From: Thermoplasmatales archaeon
GTDB taxonomy: Archaea > Thermoplasmatota > Penumbrarchaeia > Penumbrarchaeales > Penumbrarchaeaceae
Assembly (NCBI GenBank): GCA_030595715.1
Contig: JAUVCN010000010.1
Span: 1 to 44,419, forward strand
Direction: 5' to 3'
Length of the DNA stretch: 44,419 bases
This document shows positions 35,157 through 43,126 of the stretch, one piece after another. Within the stretch, counting starts at the first letter, position 1. Every line of letters starts with the position of its first letter. The translations under genes were made by a program, and so were the position numbers. A model generated the notes under the pieces. It did no database searches, was not told the DNA's origin, and saw nothing but the letters and a program-made list of their open reading frames with translations.

Positions 35157-35657
35157 CTGAAAGAGAAGAAGAAGCCCTCCGATACGAAAGAGAGGCCATG
35201 GTGGGCAAGACCGGACCATGAGATGATATCCGATAGAGTGGGCCATTTCAAGAAGCTCTATAAAGATGCCAAGATCCAGGTCGACGAGGAGGACAGGGAG
35301 CAGATAATGGAGGAAGCTTCCAAGCGAGATCCCCGGATCCTGAACCTCCTCGATATGAAAGTGGTAAAGAGGGGAGGCCTTGAAAGAGAAGGGGATTTCC
35401 TCCTTGTTCCCATGTATGGTTCAGAAAAAGGCGAGAAGATCGCATCAACTATGAGATTGAAGACCCGGAGAAGGATCCGGCTGGATGCATACGGATGGTC
35501 CGTATGGGACCTGATCGATGGAAAGAGGGATGTAAGACAGATAGGGAAAGAGCTCAGGGAGGAACATGGTGAAGAGGTGGAACCTATCTATCCACGCCTT
35601 TCCAAGTTCCTGGCCTATCTGGATTCTTTGAAATTGATCAAGATAAAGAAGAAGTGA
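35157..35657 (+). CDS. PqqD-like protein with an apparent CTG start
   Basis: Residues about 85-160 match the PqqD-like (RiPP recognition element) winged fold: RIRLDAYGWSVWDLIDGKRDVRQI and the helix EVEPIYPRLSKFLAYLDSL. These domains bind peptides, most often leader peptides of modified peptides, though no maturase is encoded here. The first ATG is 35223, but it lacks a ribosome binding site. The frame is open upstream to CTG 35157, preceded by GGAGGTGATCAC, a perfect match to the 16S rRNA end at ideal spacing. This gives 166 residues and a charged N terminus (KEKKKPSDTKERPWWARPD). It directly follows the OPT transporter and probably serves it. Confidence 0.8.
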   Translation: MKEKKKPSDTKERPWWARPDHEMISDRVGHFKKLYKDAKIQVDEEDREQIMEEASKRDPRILNLLDMKVVKRGGLEREGDFLLVPMYGSEKGEKIASTMRLKTRRRIRLDAYGWSVWDLIDGKRDVRQIGKELREEHGEEVEPIYPRLSKFLAYLDSLKLIKIKKK

Positions 35658-35677
35658 AGGATCCTCACTTCTTCTTT
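35645..35677. terminator. Perfect palindrome formed by two convergent gene ends
   Basis: A 13-bp perfect inverted repeat (35645-35657 and 35665-35677, arm AAAGAAGAAGTGA) with a 7-nt loop contains the last Lys codons and the TGA stops of both the PqqD-like gene and the convergent 1460-residue surface-protein gene. Each RNA would end in the same hairpin, so it may act as a bidirectional terminator or 3' stabiliser. It has no long T-run. Confidence 0.6.
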
Positions 35678-38600
35678 CCCTTCTTCTTCTTTTGCTTTTT
35701 CTGTTTTGGTTCCTTCTCCTTGACGATCACTTCTTCAGGAGGGACCTCTTCTTCTGCCTGCACCTCTTCCGGAGGCATTTCTTCTTCATCCATCTCCTCC
35801 TCCATCATTTCCTCTTCGAGGTCCTCTTCAACAACAGGAACATCCTCTTCCAGATCCTCTGCCAGTTCCTCCTCCGGATATTCTTCATCCTCAAGATATT
35901 CTTCCTCATCGTAGTATTCATCATCCTCCGGATAATCGCTCATGTCATCTCCCATGAGCTCATCATCTTCCGGATAATCCTCCTCGTCATAGTATTCCTC
36001 ATCTGCAAGTGCATACACATCATCATCATCAATTTCCTCTTCCTTTCTCCTTGATGAATAGATATAGGATCCTACAATGATGATCACAACCACCAATCCG
36101 ATCAGGATGGCCCACAATACCTCATCGGAGATGCTTTTTTCATCATTACCATCATCTTTTTCCTCTGCTACCGTTGTGAAGGTCCACTGATTACTGGAGT
36201 AATCAGAAGGGAACGATGTTCCTTCGAGAGATGTAGCTCCAAATTCAACTATGACAGTGTATTCCTTAAGGGGAAGGAAGCCATCATGGGAGATCGTAAG
36301 GTTCCTTCCAAACTCATCCCATGAGTAGCTGATCCCTGCGAGAGCAGGTATCACCTTGACATGTGCCATAACAGATCCCTTGTCCATTGGCTGATTGAAA
36401 TCTATCCTGATATCGGAATCAAGGGATACCGAGGTCCCCATCGGGTAATGCCTGTCGATCATGAGCGGATCGGGTGGAGCGATGTATTCGAAATAGACAA
36501 GTTCCACCGTGAAGGTCCCATGGTCCGGATGCGCATGGTCCAGAGTGAAGAAATTGGTCGTCTGTGAAAGATATCCACTGATATCCTCCGATATGTCTCC
36601 ACCTATCCCCAACGGTGCTTCTACGTTGAACCTCCCCCTGAAAGGAAGATCCGGGATCGTGAAGGCCATCTTTCCACTTGGGTCTGTCAAACCTTCTCCG
36701 ATGGGGGTGCCCTCATCATCAACCAGTTGGACATATGCCTGATAGATAGCTCCTGTCCTTGGCCCTTCACCATACAGGACATTGACCTCTATGTTTCCAA
36801 TGGACGGAAGGAAGTAGTAGGGTAATGTCATCCGTATTGTCATATCCGTATTATCCTCGGTGAGCTGGAAATTATCTCCCAGGACCGGTATGTAACCATC
36901 GGTCTCGTTCTCCTGACCAATGTATTCAGCATGAGGAAGGACATGGAGTCGATAGATCTCGTCCAGAACGAGTCCGGTAAATGATATTTCACCATTTGCA
37001 TCAAGCTGTCCGAATGAGACAACTGTCCCATTGAAGGATATCAATGAAACCGTTCCGTTGAAGACAGGCATCCCGGCAAGTGGACCTTCACCGGAATAGT
37101 TCACTTTGACAAATACCGAGAGCTGGATCATTGCTGTGATCACTTCGAGATCGGAAGTGAACGATGAAGGATTTCCACTCGCATCGTATGCTCTCAATCT
37201 GAATTTGTAGGAGGTTCCCCAGTCCAGATCATCAACCGTATATTCTCTTGAGGATGGATCTATATCGGCGATCTTGATCATCTCGGCGGGCAAGGACCCA
37301 TTCATGAAAAGTGAGAATCCCTGCAGGTCAGATGAGCCGGAATGTTCCCATTGAAGGGTTATGCTTGTCTGCGTCACGATGCCGAAAGTGAGTTCTGTTG
37401 GGGAAGGTGGGGCCGTCAGGTCCTTCGTTTCTGTGGAAGCGATCGTAGAGGTCGAGGACTCCCATTCTCCATCCCATGCCGTGATCCTGTAGATCCTTCT
37501 TACGGATGGTCCGAGGTCCTGTGATGTCCAGGTCGCAAGAGGATGGACCACTGTTCCGATCATCGACCAGGTTGACATATCTTCCATATCAAGTTCGAAG
37601 ATCCTGTATTCTATGGTGTCATCCTCATTTGGTGTCCAGCTGAGTCGAATGTCCTCCCTCGTATCCAGGGCAGTTGCTTTCAGGCCCTTTGGGACGTTTG
37701 GAAGATCGATATCCGGCGATCTTACGGTTATAATGCCAGGAGCGGAAGCGTTGATCGGATATTCCATATCCCAGTTCTGTGGGGATGTGCCCGAGAGGTG
37801 GACCGTGATGGTGTTGTTCAAAATATACGGCATTGGCATCCCATCGAAGATCCTATGGTCAATGATCATCGGTCCGACCATTCCGTTTGGATCCGTTACT
37901 GGGTCGGGGTCCGTATCATTGAAGAATGATGTTTGATAGATGGGGTGTCCTTCCGTCAGGATCCGGATGTCAACTCCGGATAGAGGTTCATCGAACCTGT
38001 CAATTGTCTCGATCGACATGGAATTGGATACCAGAACAATCGATGATGGATCCACCAGTACCCCATTTAGCGGTGTATCGATGACATGGATAATGGATCC
38101 CGAGATGGCCTCGAGTGATTCAGATGAGATGCCCAGATCGCAGTCGACGATATCCATGATGGAACCTGAAGATCTCACAGGGATGGTTCCCACTATGTCG
38201 TTGGAGATAAAACGGACCGATGGACCGTTCTTTAGGAAACATGCGGTACCGGTGCTGGAAATGGAGGAATCCTCGATGGAGGCTGTCAATGCGGTAATTG
38301 TCAATGCGGTCGCATGTGATGCTGAATGGAATGTTGTGTTATCCACAAATAGGAGCGATGCCGCATCATCGATCATGGCAAGGTCAGAAATATCCTTGTT
38401 ACCCACAATGTTCGAGTTCTTGAAGTGATAGGTCCCCCCCATCCCGTTCAGTATCAATGATGATGATTCGATCCCGGAACTGTCAGCCCTGCATTCATTG
38501 ATCGTAAGTGACATCAGGTTTTCAACAAGAAGGGCAACGGATCTATCTCCGATCGCAAACCATCTCTCGGAGGATGTGAAGATGTCCGCACCCGTAAGAG

Positions 38601-40047
38601 TTGCTCCATTTGCATCATCGCCCGATATGGTGAACAGGTTCCCTGTAAGTGTAAGGTTGTTCCCGTTCGCAAACAGTCCGGAGGAGCCTTCTCCGGATGC
38701 AGTAATATAGTTGCTGTGGAACCTTGAATCGATCGCTCCGTCAACGAAAATTCCCTTTGCTCCTTGACCGGTGACATCAAGGACCAGATCATGGATCAGA
38801 AGGCCGGAAACGGAATTCTCCTGAGATATTCCGAAGGAATCCATCCCATCCACTCCGATGTCGGAGTTGTTCAATATCATCTCGGTCACATCGGAGATCG
38901 ATGTGAAAATCGATCCTTTTCCATCCCCCACCCATACTATTCCCGTGATCTCAATGGAATTCGAGTTCAATATCCGGTATCCGATCGAACCTTCTCCGTT
39001 TCCTGTGATATCAACGTTGTATGTCAAGAAATTGGTGCATCCATTCAACAGGACCCCCGAAGAGCCCCCATCCATTATCAGAGATGAGTTCTTGAATTCG
39101 ATGTTCATGGACATCCTGATGTTCAGAATATCGGAGTTGAATTCGGAATTCCCCGTGATGGCGTCGATCGTCATATTGGTTACCAATTCTGCGACAAGAC
39201 CGACCGATCCGTTATCTTGGGGGAAGAATCTGTTCTCAGAGATATACACTCCATCGGATGTTTCGATGTAAGCACCATATCCTTCCACCTGGAAGGTCGA
39301 ATCGATCATTGATATCTGGGATGAGTTCCCGATCAAAACACCGATGTTGGTGCCGTTTGTCGATGAAATGTGGACATCATCAAGTATCAGTCCGAATGTG
39401 GAATCCACCCATATTCCCTTTGCAGTGGAATTGAGTCCAAGATATACCTTCTCCATCCTGATGTTGATGGAGTTCTCGACAATGATCAGCTCCCCCTCAA
39501 CTCCATTGGATAGAATGAGGTCCGTCTTGATCGACGTGCAGTTGGACATGTAAAGACCGGTGGAAAGAGGGTTCGTGAATGTGATGTTCGTCATCATGGT
39601 CCCCGTATTGTTGCGGAGTTCCACCGTTGCATCACCTGCATCGATGATCACATTGGTGATGTTTTGGTTATTTCCTGTCATCCAGAGTGTTCCATTGGTG
39701 ATCGTCAGGTCACTCAGGAAGGTTCCGTTGCCGCCCAGATGGGATGGTTCGGTTCCGTTGAGGACCAAGATCGAACCTGTTGAAGAATTCCCTCTGATGA
39801 TAATACTTCCAAGGTCCGATCTGAAGGAGCCGTTGAACGTTCCTTGATCAAGAACGATGATATCTCCTGTGGTGGCATCATCCAGGGCATCCTGTATTGT
39901 TCCATAGGTGGAGTTTGGCCCCACAAACCTGAAGGCTCCCTCGGCGTATTCCGGAACTATCAGGATCATTCCGGCAAATGCCGAAAGGACCATCAAGGAC
40001 GCTAACGTCACACCAATTATGTTTCTTTCTCTGATCAAGGTCCCCAT
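35665..40047 (-). CDS. Giant beta-helix and FN3 surface protein with an acidic, lysine-ended cytoplasmic tail
   Basis: The protein (1460 aa) starts with a signal peptide (about 10-40). A right-handed beta-helix of pectate-lyase type covers about 45-720 (repeats such as LTITNGTLWM, LHISSTN, FTISGDD). Then come two FN3 domains (about 780-970), two carboxypeptidase-regulatory-like sandwiches, a Big_5-like domain (RIDFNQPMDKG), and one membrane helix (about 1312-1334). The ~120-residue cytoplasmic tail is extremely acidic with Tyr repeats (YPEDDE occurs twice), then suddenly basic at the end (KQKKQKKKKGKKK). It probably binds surface polysaccharide or neighbouring cells; no active site is identified. 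ATG 40047 is 8 nt after AGGGGA; ATG 40053 is an alternative. Confidence 0.85.
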   Translation of the reverse strand: MGTLIRERNIIGVTLASLMVLSAFAGMILIVPEYAEGAFRFVGPNSTYGTIQDALDDATTGDIIVLDQGTFNGSFRSDLGSIIIRGNSSTGSILVLNGTEPSHLGGNGTFLSDLTITNGTLWMTGNNQNITNVIIDAGDATVELRNNTGTMMTNITFTNPLSTGLYMSNCTSIKTDLILSNGVEGELIIVENSINIRMEKVYLGLNSTAKGIWVDSTFGLILDDVHISSTNGTNIGVLIGNSSQISMIDSTFQVEGYGAYIETSDGVYISENRFFPQDNGSVGLVAELVTNMTIDAITGNSEFNSDILNIRMSMNIEFKNSSLIMDGGSSGVLLNGCTNFLTYNVDITGNGEGSIGYRILNSNSIEITGIVWVGDGKGSIFTSISDVTEMILNNSDIGVDGMDSFGISQENSVSGLLIHDLVLDVTGQGAKGIFVDGAIDSRFHSNYITASGEGSSGLFANGNNLTLTGNLFTISGDDANGATLTGADIFTSSERWFAIGDRSVALLVENLMSLTINECRADSSGIESSSLILNGMGGTYHFKNSNIVGNKDISDLAMIDDAASLLFVDNTTFHSASHATALTITALTASIEDSSISSTGTACFLKNGPSVRFISNDIVGTIPVRSSGSIMDIVDCDLGISSESLEAISGSIIHVIDTPLNGVLVDPSSIVLVSNSMSIETIDRFDEPLSGVDIRILTEGHPIYQTSFFNDTDPDPVTDPNGMVGPMIIDHRIFDGMPMPYILNNTITVHLSGTSPQNWDMEYPINASAPGIITVRSPDIDLPNVPKGLKATALDTREDIRLSWTPNEDDTIEYRIFELDMEDMSTWSMIGTVVHPLATWTSQDLGPSVRRIYRITAWDGEWESSTSTIASTETKDLTAPPSPTELTFGIVTQTSITLQWEHSGSSDLQGFSLFMNGSLPAEMIKIADIDPSSREYTVDDLDWGTSYKFRLRAYDASGNPSSFTSDLEVITAMIQLSVFVKVNYSGEGPLAGMPVFNGTVSLISFNGTVVSFGQLDANGEISFTGLVLDEIYRLHVLPHAEYIGQENETDGYIPVLGDNFQLTEDNTDMTIRMTLPYYFLPSIGNIEVNVLYGEGPRTGAIYQAYVQLVDDEGTPIGEGLTDPSGKMAFTIPDLPFRGRFNVEAPLGIGGDISEDISGYLSQTTNFFTLDHAHPDHGTFTVELVYFEYIAPPDPLMIDRHYPMGTSVSLDSDIRIDFNQPMDKGSVMAHVKVIPALAGISYSWDEFGRNLTISHDGFLPLKEYTVIVEFGATSLEGTSFPSDYSSNQWTFTTVAEEKDDGNDEKSISDEVLWAILIGLVVVIIIVGSYIYSSRRKEEEIDDDDVYALADEEYYDEEDYPEDDELMGDDMSDYPEDDEYYDEEEYLEDEEYPEEELAEDLEEDVPVVEEDLEEEMMEEEMDEEEMPPEEVQAEEEVPPEEVIVKEKEPKQKKQKKKKGKKK

Positions 40048-40092
40048 CTTCATTTCCCCTGTACTAAGACAAAGATGAAAGGTATTGCTAGC

Positions 40093-40100
40093 TATTAAAA
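40093..40100 (-). promoter_or_regulatory. TATA box of the giant beta-helix protein
   Basis: TTTTAATA on the minus strand would start transcription near 40071, about 20 nt before the coding start, leaving room for the AGGGGA ribosome binding site. It is divergent from the coaBC promoter. Confidence 0.45.
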
Positions 40101-40131
40101 TCTCCTTGATGACCTATCATTTACTCTAAAG

Positions 40132-40139
40132 TAATATAT
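40132..40139 (+). promoter_or_regulatory. TATA box of coaBC, probably giving a leaderless mRNA
   Basis: TAATATAT, preceded by a TAAAG element, is centred about 25 nt before the ATG at 40160, so transcription should start at or next to the start codon. The absence of a ribosome binding site before that ATG agrees. Confidence 0.55.
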
Positions 40140-40159
40140 GGTATGATATATTGAGCCTC

Positions 40160-41383
40160 ATGCACCCAGCGGGTGATATCAGGGGCTCCAAAGGAGACCA
40201 TCTGAAGGATAAGAAGATAGTCCTCTGCATAACTGGCTCTATTGCAGCGGTCGAATGTGTGAAACTTGCAAGGGAACTTTCTCGATATGGGGCAGATGTC
40301 CACGGTGTAATGACCAGTAGTGCCACGGAGATACTCGGCCCATATTCCATCGAATTCGCAACCGGTAACCCGGTGGTGACCGAATTGACCGGAATGGTGG
40401 AGCATGTGACATTCTGTGGTGATGTTCCCGGAAAGGCTGACCTTGTCCTGGTGGCACCAATAACAGCAAATACGATCGGGAAAATGGTAAGTGGGATAGA
40501 TGATACACCTGTTACAACCTATCTGACAACCGCGATCGGAACTGGAATTCCGATCATTGTGGTTCCCGCAATGCATGAAACAATGTATGCTCATCCTATG
40601 GTGATCAAGAATATTGGGATCGCCAGGGAGATGGGGATCGACTTCGTTCAACCTGTCCTTGAGGAGAACAAGGCCAAGATGGCTTCCATTCCACAGATAG
40701 TCGAACGGGTGATAAGGGATCTTTCAGATAGAAAGATGGCGGGGAAGAAGGTATTGATCATTGCCGGGTCGACCAGGGAACCCATCGATGATATGAGATT
40801 CATTTCGAACAAGGCAACAGGTCGAACGGGAATCCACCTGGCGAAGGAAGCTCTCAGAAATGGTGCAGATGTAATATTATTGGCCGGCCAGAACGTGTCC
40901 GGGATCCCCGATAATATCAATTCTGATCGTTTCACGAGCACAGATGACCTTCTCCGTCGACTCGAGCTTGTTACCAATGATCATGGTGATCTCGATCTTG
41001 CGATATTCGTGGCCGGAATATCGGATTATACGCCCGATAAAAGGTCCGGGAAGATCCCATCGGGCAAGAAGAAGATCACGATCGAGTTGACAAAGACCCC
41101 GAAGGTCATCGAACGTTTCAAGAAGCTGTTCCCGGATACATTCCTTGTCGGTTTCAAGGCCGAATCCATCTCGGACGAGGGAGAGCTCATGAAAAAGGCT
41201 TTCAACAGGATGACAGAAGTGGGGATGGACCTGATAGTTGCCAACGACCTATCAGGAGTGACCGATGAGGAGAACACCGTCCTCGTCATCACCAGATCAA
41301 AGGAAGTATTCAAAGCATCAGGGAAAAAGGATCACATCGCTCAATTTATAATTGAAAAATGTATTGAACTGAACGTAGGCTAG
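40160..41383 (+). CDS. coaBC: Bifunctional phosphopantothenoylcysteine decarboxylase / phosphopantothenate-cysteine ligase
   Basis: This enzyme makes 4'-phosphopantetheine from phosphopantothenate and cysteine in CoA synthesis. The N-terminal flavin-dependent CoaC domain has TGSIAAVECVKLARELSRYG, the active-site His in VEHVTFCGD, and the archaeal PAMHETMY form of the PAMN motif. The C-terminal CoaB domain has STREPIDDMRFISNKATGRTG and the lysine-rich SGKIPSGKKKITIELTKTPK. Length is 407 aa. ATG 40160 starts MHPAGDIRGSKG, as archaeal CoaBC proteins do; a TTG three codons earlier is less likely. It is followed after 15 nt by pantoate kinase, so the window holds two CoA-pathway genes in one operon. 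Confidence 0.96.
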   Translation: MHPAGDIRGSKGDHLKDKKIVLCITGSIAAVECVKLARELSRYGADVHGVMTSSATEILGPYSIEFATGNPVVTELTGMVEHVTFCGDVPGKADLVLVAPITANTIGKMVSGIDDTPVTTYLTTAIGTGIPIIVVPAMHETMYAHPMVIKNIGIAREMGIDFVQPVLEENKAKMASIPQIVERVIRDLSDRKMAGKKVLIIAGSTREPIDDMRFISNKATGRTGIHLAKEALRNGADVILLAGQNVSGIPDNINSDRFTSTDDLLRRLELVTNDHGDLDLAIFVAGISDYTPDKRSGKIPSGKKKITIELTKTPKVIERFKKLFPDTFLVGFKAESISDEGELMKKAFNRMTEVGMDLIVANDLSGVTDEENTVLVITRSKEVFKASGKKDHIAQFIIEKCIELNVG

Positions 41384-41398
41384 AAGAGGTAGTTATTG

Positions 41399-42604
41399 AT
41401 GGTCCTTCGAGGGAATGGTTTCAGCCCCGGACATATAACGGGATTCTTTTCTATCCACGATGAAGGGGACAATATTCTGAAGAAAGGTTCCAGGGGTGCC
41501 GGTGTGAACCTGTCCCTCGGTGTAATGACTATGGCTGCTCTTGAACCTCCAAAAAATAAGGATTCGAAGGATCCACTTGAGCTCATCCTCGATATCAAAG
41601 GGGTGAATGAGTTCAAAGAGGATGAGAGATTGTATCAAAATGTACTTACATCCATCCTTCCCGGTAATGGGATAGGTTGGAAAGCAACGCTCCGGGTTCG
41701 TCTTCAACTTCCCGTGGGACAGGGTTTCGGAATGTCCGGTGCCGGGGCTTTCTCGGCTGCAATTGCCGCCTGGGAGGCATTTTATTCTTCGGTTCCGACC
41801 TGGGATCGAAGACTCAGGTTCAAGGCCCAGATGGAAAGATATTTCTCCATGAATACCAAGGATTTCAAGATCAAACCACTGAGACGAAGACTGCTCTCTC
41901 CGTTGGAGCTCTATATGGGTGGGGAGAAAACCAACAAAGATGCAGCCATCAAAGGATCCGGAAAGGCATCCGGAATGCTTGAAGAGGGAGGTGAGGTCAG
42001 GTCCGCTGCAAGATGGCTCGAGAAGAGCCAGGCCGAGGAAAGGACCGGTTCGATCACATATTCGGACTGTATAACAGCTGCTCATAGAGCGGATATACTT
42101 TCCAGGGGGGGACTCGGAGATGTGGTTGCCCAGGCAAGAGGGGGGATCGAGATGAGGCTTGCTCCAGGGATCCCTCCGTTCGGAGAGGTCCATACTATTC
42201 CTGTCGGCCTAGATGACACTCCATCGGTCGCTTTCATGATATTAGGGGGGAATATCGATACATCCTTATTCCTTTCATCACCTTTCAAGAGGAGAATGAT
42301 CAATGGGTCTGGTCATGAAGCATTGAAGAACCTGCTCGAGGATCCTTCGCTTGAGACCCTGATGAAGGAAAGCTACAGGTTCTCATCCACGGCAAAACTG
42401 CAGAGCCTTCCGGTAAAGGGAGCATTGATGGAAGTAAATGATTTTGCCAATGCTTCACAGATAATGCTCGGGAATTCCGTATTTACCTTTGTAGGAGGAG
42501 GTCTTGGAGCTGAACAGAGGAAGAAGGTTCTGGATACCTGGTCCAAACATGGGGAGGTCCAGGTATGTGAGATCGACCTTCTTGGAGCCAGACCCCTCAA
42601 TTGA
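41399..42604 (+). CDS. Pantoate kinase (archaeal GHMP type) with a large insertion
   Basis: Pantoate kinase phosphorylates pantoate, the archaeal route to 4'-phosphopantothenate. The signature FSPGHITGFFSI followed by GSRGAGVNLSLGV is typical of this archaeal GHMP family. The ATP-binding GHMP loop reads VGQGFGMSGAGAFSAAIA, and the C terminus has FVGGGLGAEQRKK. Context supports the call: it follows coaBC by 15 nt. The protein is 401 residues, about 100 longer than usual; an extra charged segment lies at about residues 130-215, between the GHMP loop helix and AAHRADILSRGGLGDVVAQ, which resumes the family. ATG 41399 is chosen with GAGGT 8 nt upstream; TTG 41396 is an alternative. No second kinase motif is seen in the insertion. 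Confidence 0.88.
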   Translation: MVLRGNGFSPGHITGFFSIHDEGDNILKKGSRGAGVNLSLGVMTMAALEPPKNKDSKDPLELILDIKGVNEFKEDERLYQNVLTSILPGNGIGWKATLRVRLQLPVGQGFGMSGAGAFSAAIAAWEAFYSSVPTWDRRLRFKAQMERYFSMNTKDFKIKPLRRRLLSPLELYMGGEKTNKDAAIKGSGKASGMLEEGGEVRSAARWLEKSQAEERTGSITYSDCITAAHRADILSRGGLGDVVAQARGGIEMRLAPGIPPFGEVHTIPVGLDDTPSVAFMILGGNIDTSLFLSSPFKRRMINGSGHEALKNLLEDPSLETLMKESYRFSSTAKLQSLPVKGALMEVNDFANASQIMLGNSVFTFVGGGLGAEQRKKVLDTWSKHGEVQVCEIDLLGARPLN

Positions 42605-42619
42605 ATTCTATGTGAGCTT

Positions 42620-42627
42620 TTTTATAC
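42620..42627 (+). promoter_or_regulatory. TATA box for the tRNA-Leu array
   Basis: TTTTATAC, with a run of T before it, would start transcription near 42650, at the start of the first tRNA-derived unit. No equally good TATA box precedes the second copy or the complete tRNA gene, so all three may be one transcript. Confidence 0.5.
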
Positions 42628-42674
42628 CGGTTCAATAATCACTGGAAGTCTTCTCAAACGAATACCAACCCCGT

Positions 42675-42785
42675 GCAGGGGTAGCTTAGCTTGGTCAATT
42701 CCGCAAAATCCTGATAGGATCTCGCTCAGGTTGTGAACCTTCGTTCCCAACCAAGTTCCTTTTGACCAAGTAATACCACCCCTGT
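42675..42785 (+). ncRNA. Structured element A starting with the tRNA-Leu 5' end
   Basis: It starts like tRNA-Leu (GCAGGGG, D-arm) but then diverges. CTTGGTCAA (42690-42698) pairs perfectly with TTGACCAAG (42762-42770), and GCAGGGG (42675-42681) pairs with CCCCTGT (42779-42785), with a terminal G-T. Two small hairpins lie inside: ATCCT-GAT-AGGAT (42708-42720) and AGGTT-GTG-AACCT (42728-42740). There is no anticodon arm or T-arm, so it is not a tRNA. I infer a non-coding RNA of about 111 nt, or a remodelled tRNA relic; no known RNA family is recognised. Confidence 0.55.
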
Positions 42786-42819
42786 TAAGAAGTCATTCGC
42801 AAAATAATGCCAACCCCGT

Positions 42820-42963
42820 GCAGGGGTAGCTTAGCTTGGTCACAGCCCTTTGCGACTTCGTCCCAAAGCGTTGGCGGAATTGGCCGGTTGAGTTACAACC
42901 GACCTAAAGCGCATAACCTTGAACAAGGTTCAAGGGCGCTTTTGACCATCTGAGGTCCCCTGT
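42820..42963 (+). ncRNA. Structured element B starting with the tRNA-Leu 5' end
   Basis: It has the same plan as element A with a different interior. GCAGGGG (42820-42826) pairs with CCCCTGT (42957-42963); TGGTCA (42837-42842) with TGACCA (42943-42948); GCCCTT (42845-42850) with AAGGGC (42932-42937). Inner hairpins are CGGTTG-AGTTA-CAACCG (42885-42901), AACCTT-GAAC-AAGGTT (42915-42930) and a possible CTTTG/CAAAG stem (42848-42868). That A and B keep nested outer stems with unrelated interiors argues for a conserved RNA scaffold. It is not a tRNA: no T-arm or anticodon loop fits. Confidence 0.55.
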
Positions 42964-42998
42964 TTGGAAAATCATTCGCAAATAGATACCAACCCCGT

Positions 42999-43082
42999 GC
43001 AGGGGTAGCTTAGCTTGGTCAAAAGCGCTGGATTCAGAGTCCAGTCCTTAGTGGTTCGAGGGTTCAAATCCCTTCCCCTGCA
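42999..43082 (+). tRNA. tRNA-Leu(CAG)
   Basis: A complete 84-nt cloverleaf: acceptor GCAGGGG/CCCCTGC, T8-A9, D-stem GCT/AGC with a GG-containing loop, anticodon stem CTGGA/TCCAG with loop TTCAGAG (anticodon CAG, reading CUG), a 13-nt class II variable region, T-stem GAGGG/CCCTT with loop TTCAAAT, and discriminator A (43082). CCA is not encoded and there is no intron. The flanking GT and C extend the acceptor helix in the precursor to 9 bp (GTGCAGGGG/CCCCTGCAC). This is the only full copy in an array of partial ones. Confidence 0.97.
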
Positions 43083-43085
43083 CTT

Positions 43086-43125
43086 ATCCCATTCTACTAA
43101 ATTGTTAAAAATCTAAGAATGGGAT
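43086..43125 (+). terminator. Stem-loop just after tRNA-Leu
   Basis: ATCCCATTCT (43086-43095) and AGAATGGGAT (43116-43125) form a perfect 10-bp stem with a 20-nt AT-rich loop, 3 nt after the tRNA. It could help 3' processing or termination. Similar hairpins follow two of the partial tRNA 3' ends downstream. Confidence 0.45.
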
Positions 43126-43126
43126 C

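Larger units (their letters stand above)
42645..43021 (+). repeat. Three copies of the tRNA-Leu 5' region with its leader
   Basis: A 35-nt block (leader ACCAACCCCGT followed by tRNA bases GCAGGGGTAGC and the D-arm up to TTGGTCA) occurs at 42663-42697, 42808-42842 and 42987-43021, with one base different in the second copy. A diverged ~18-nt element, best seen as GAAGTCATTCGCAAA, precedes each (from 42645, 42789 and 42967). Only the third copy continues into a tRNA. The spacing is 145 and 179 bp and the text between copies is unrelated, so this is not a CRISPR. Confidence 0.93.

Noticed and set aside
41399-42604. Beta-ribofuranosylaminobenzene 5'-phosphate synthase (methanopterin pathway)
   Set aside because: It is also GHMP-like, but the PGHITGFF start and the coaBC neighbour fit pantoate kinase.
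42663-43021. Regularly repeated 35-nt sequence that might be a CRISPR array
   Set aside because: Only three copies, spacers of 110 and 144 nt, and the repeat is the 5' region of a real tRNA gene.
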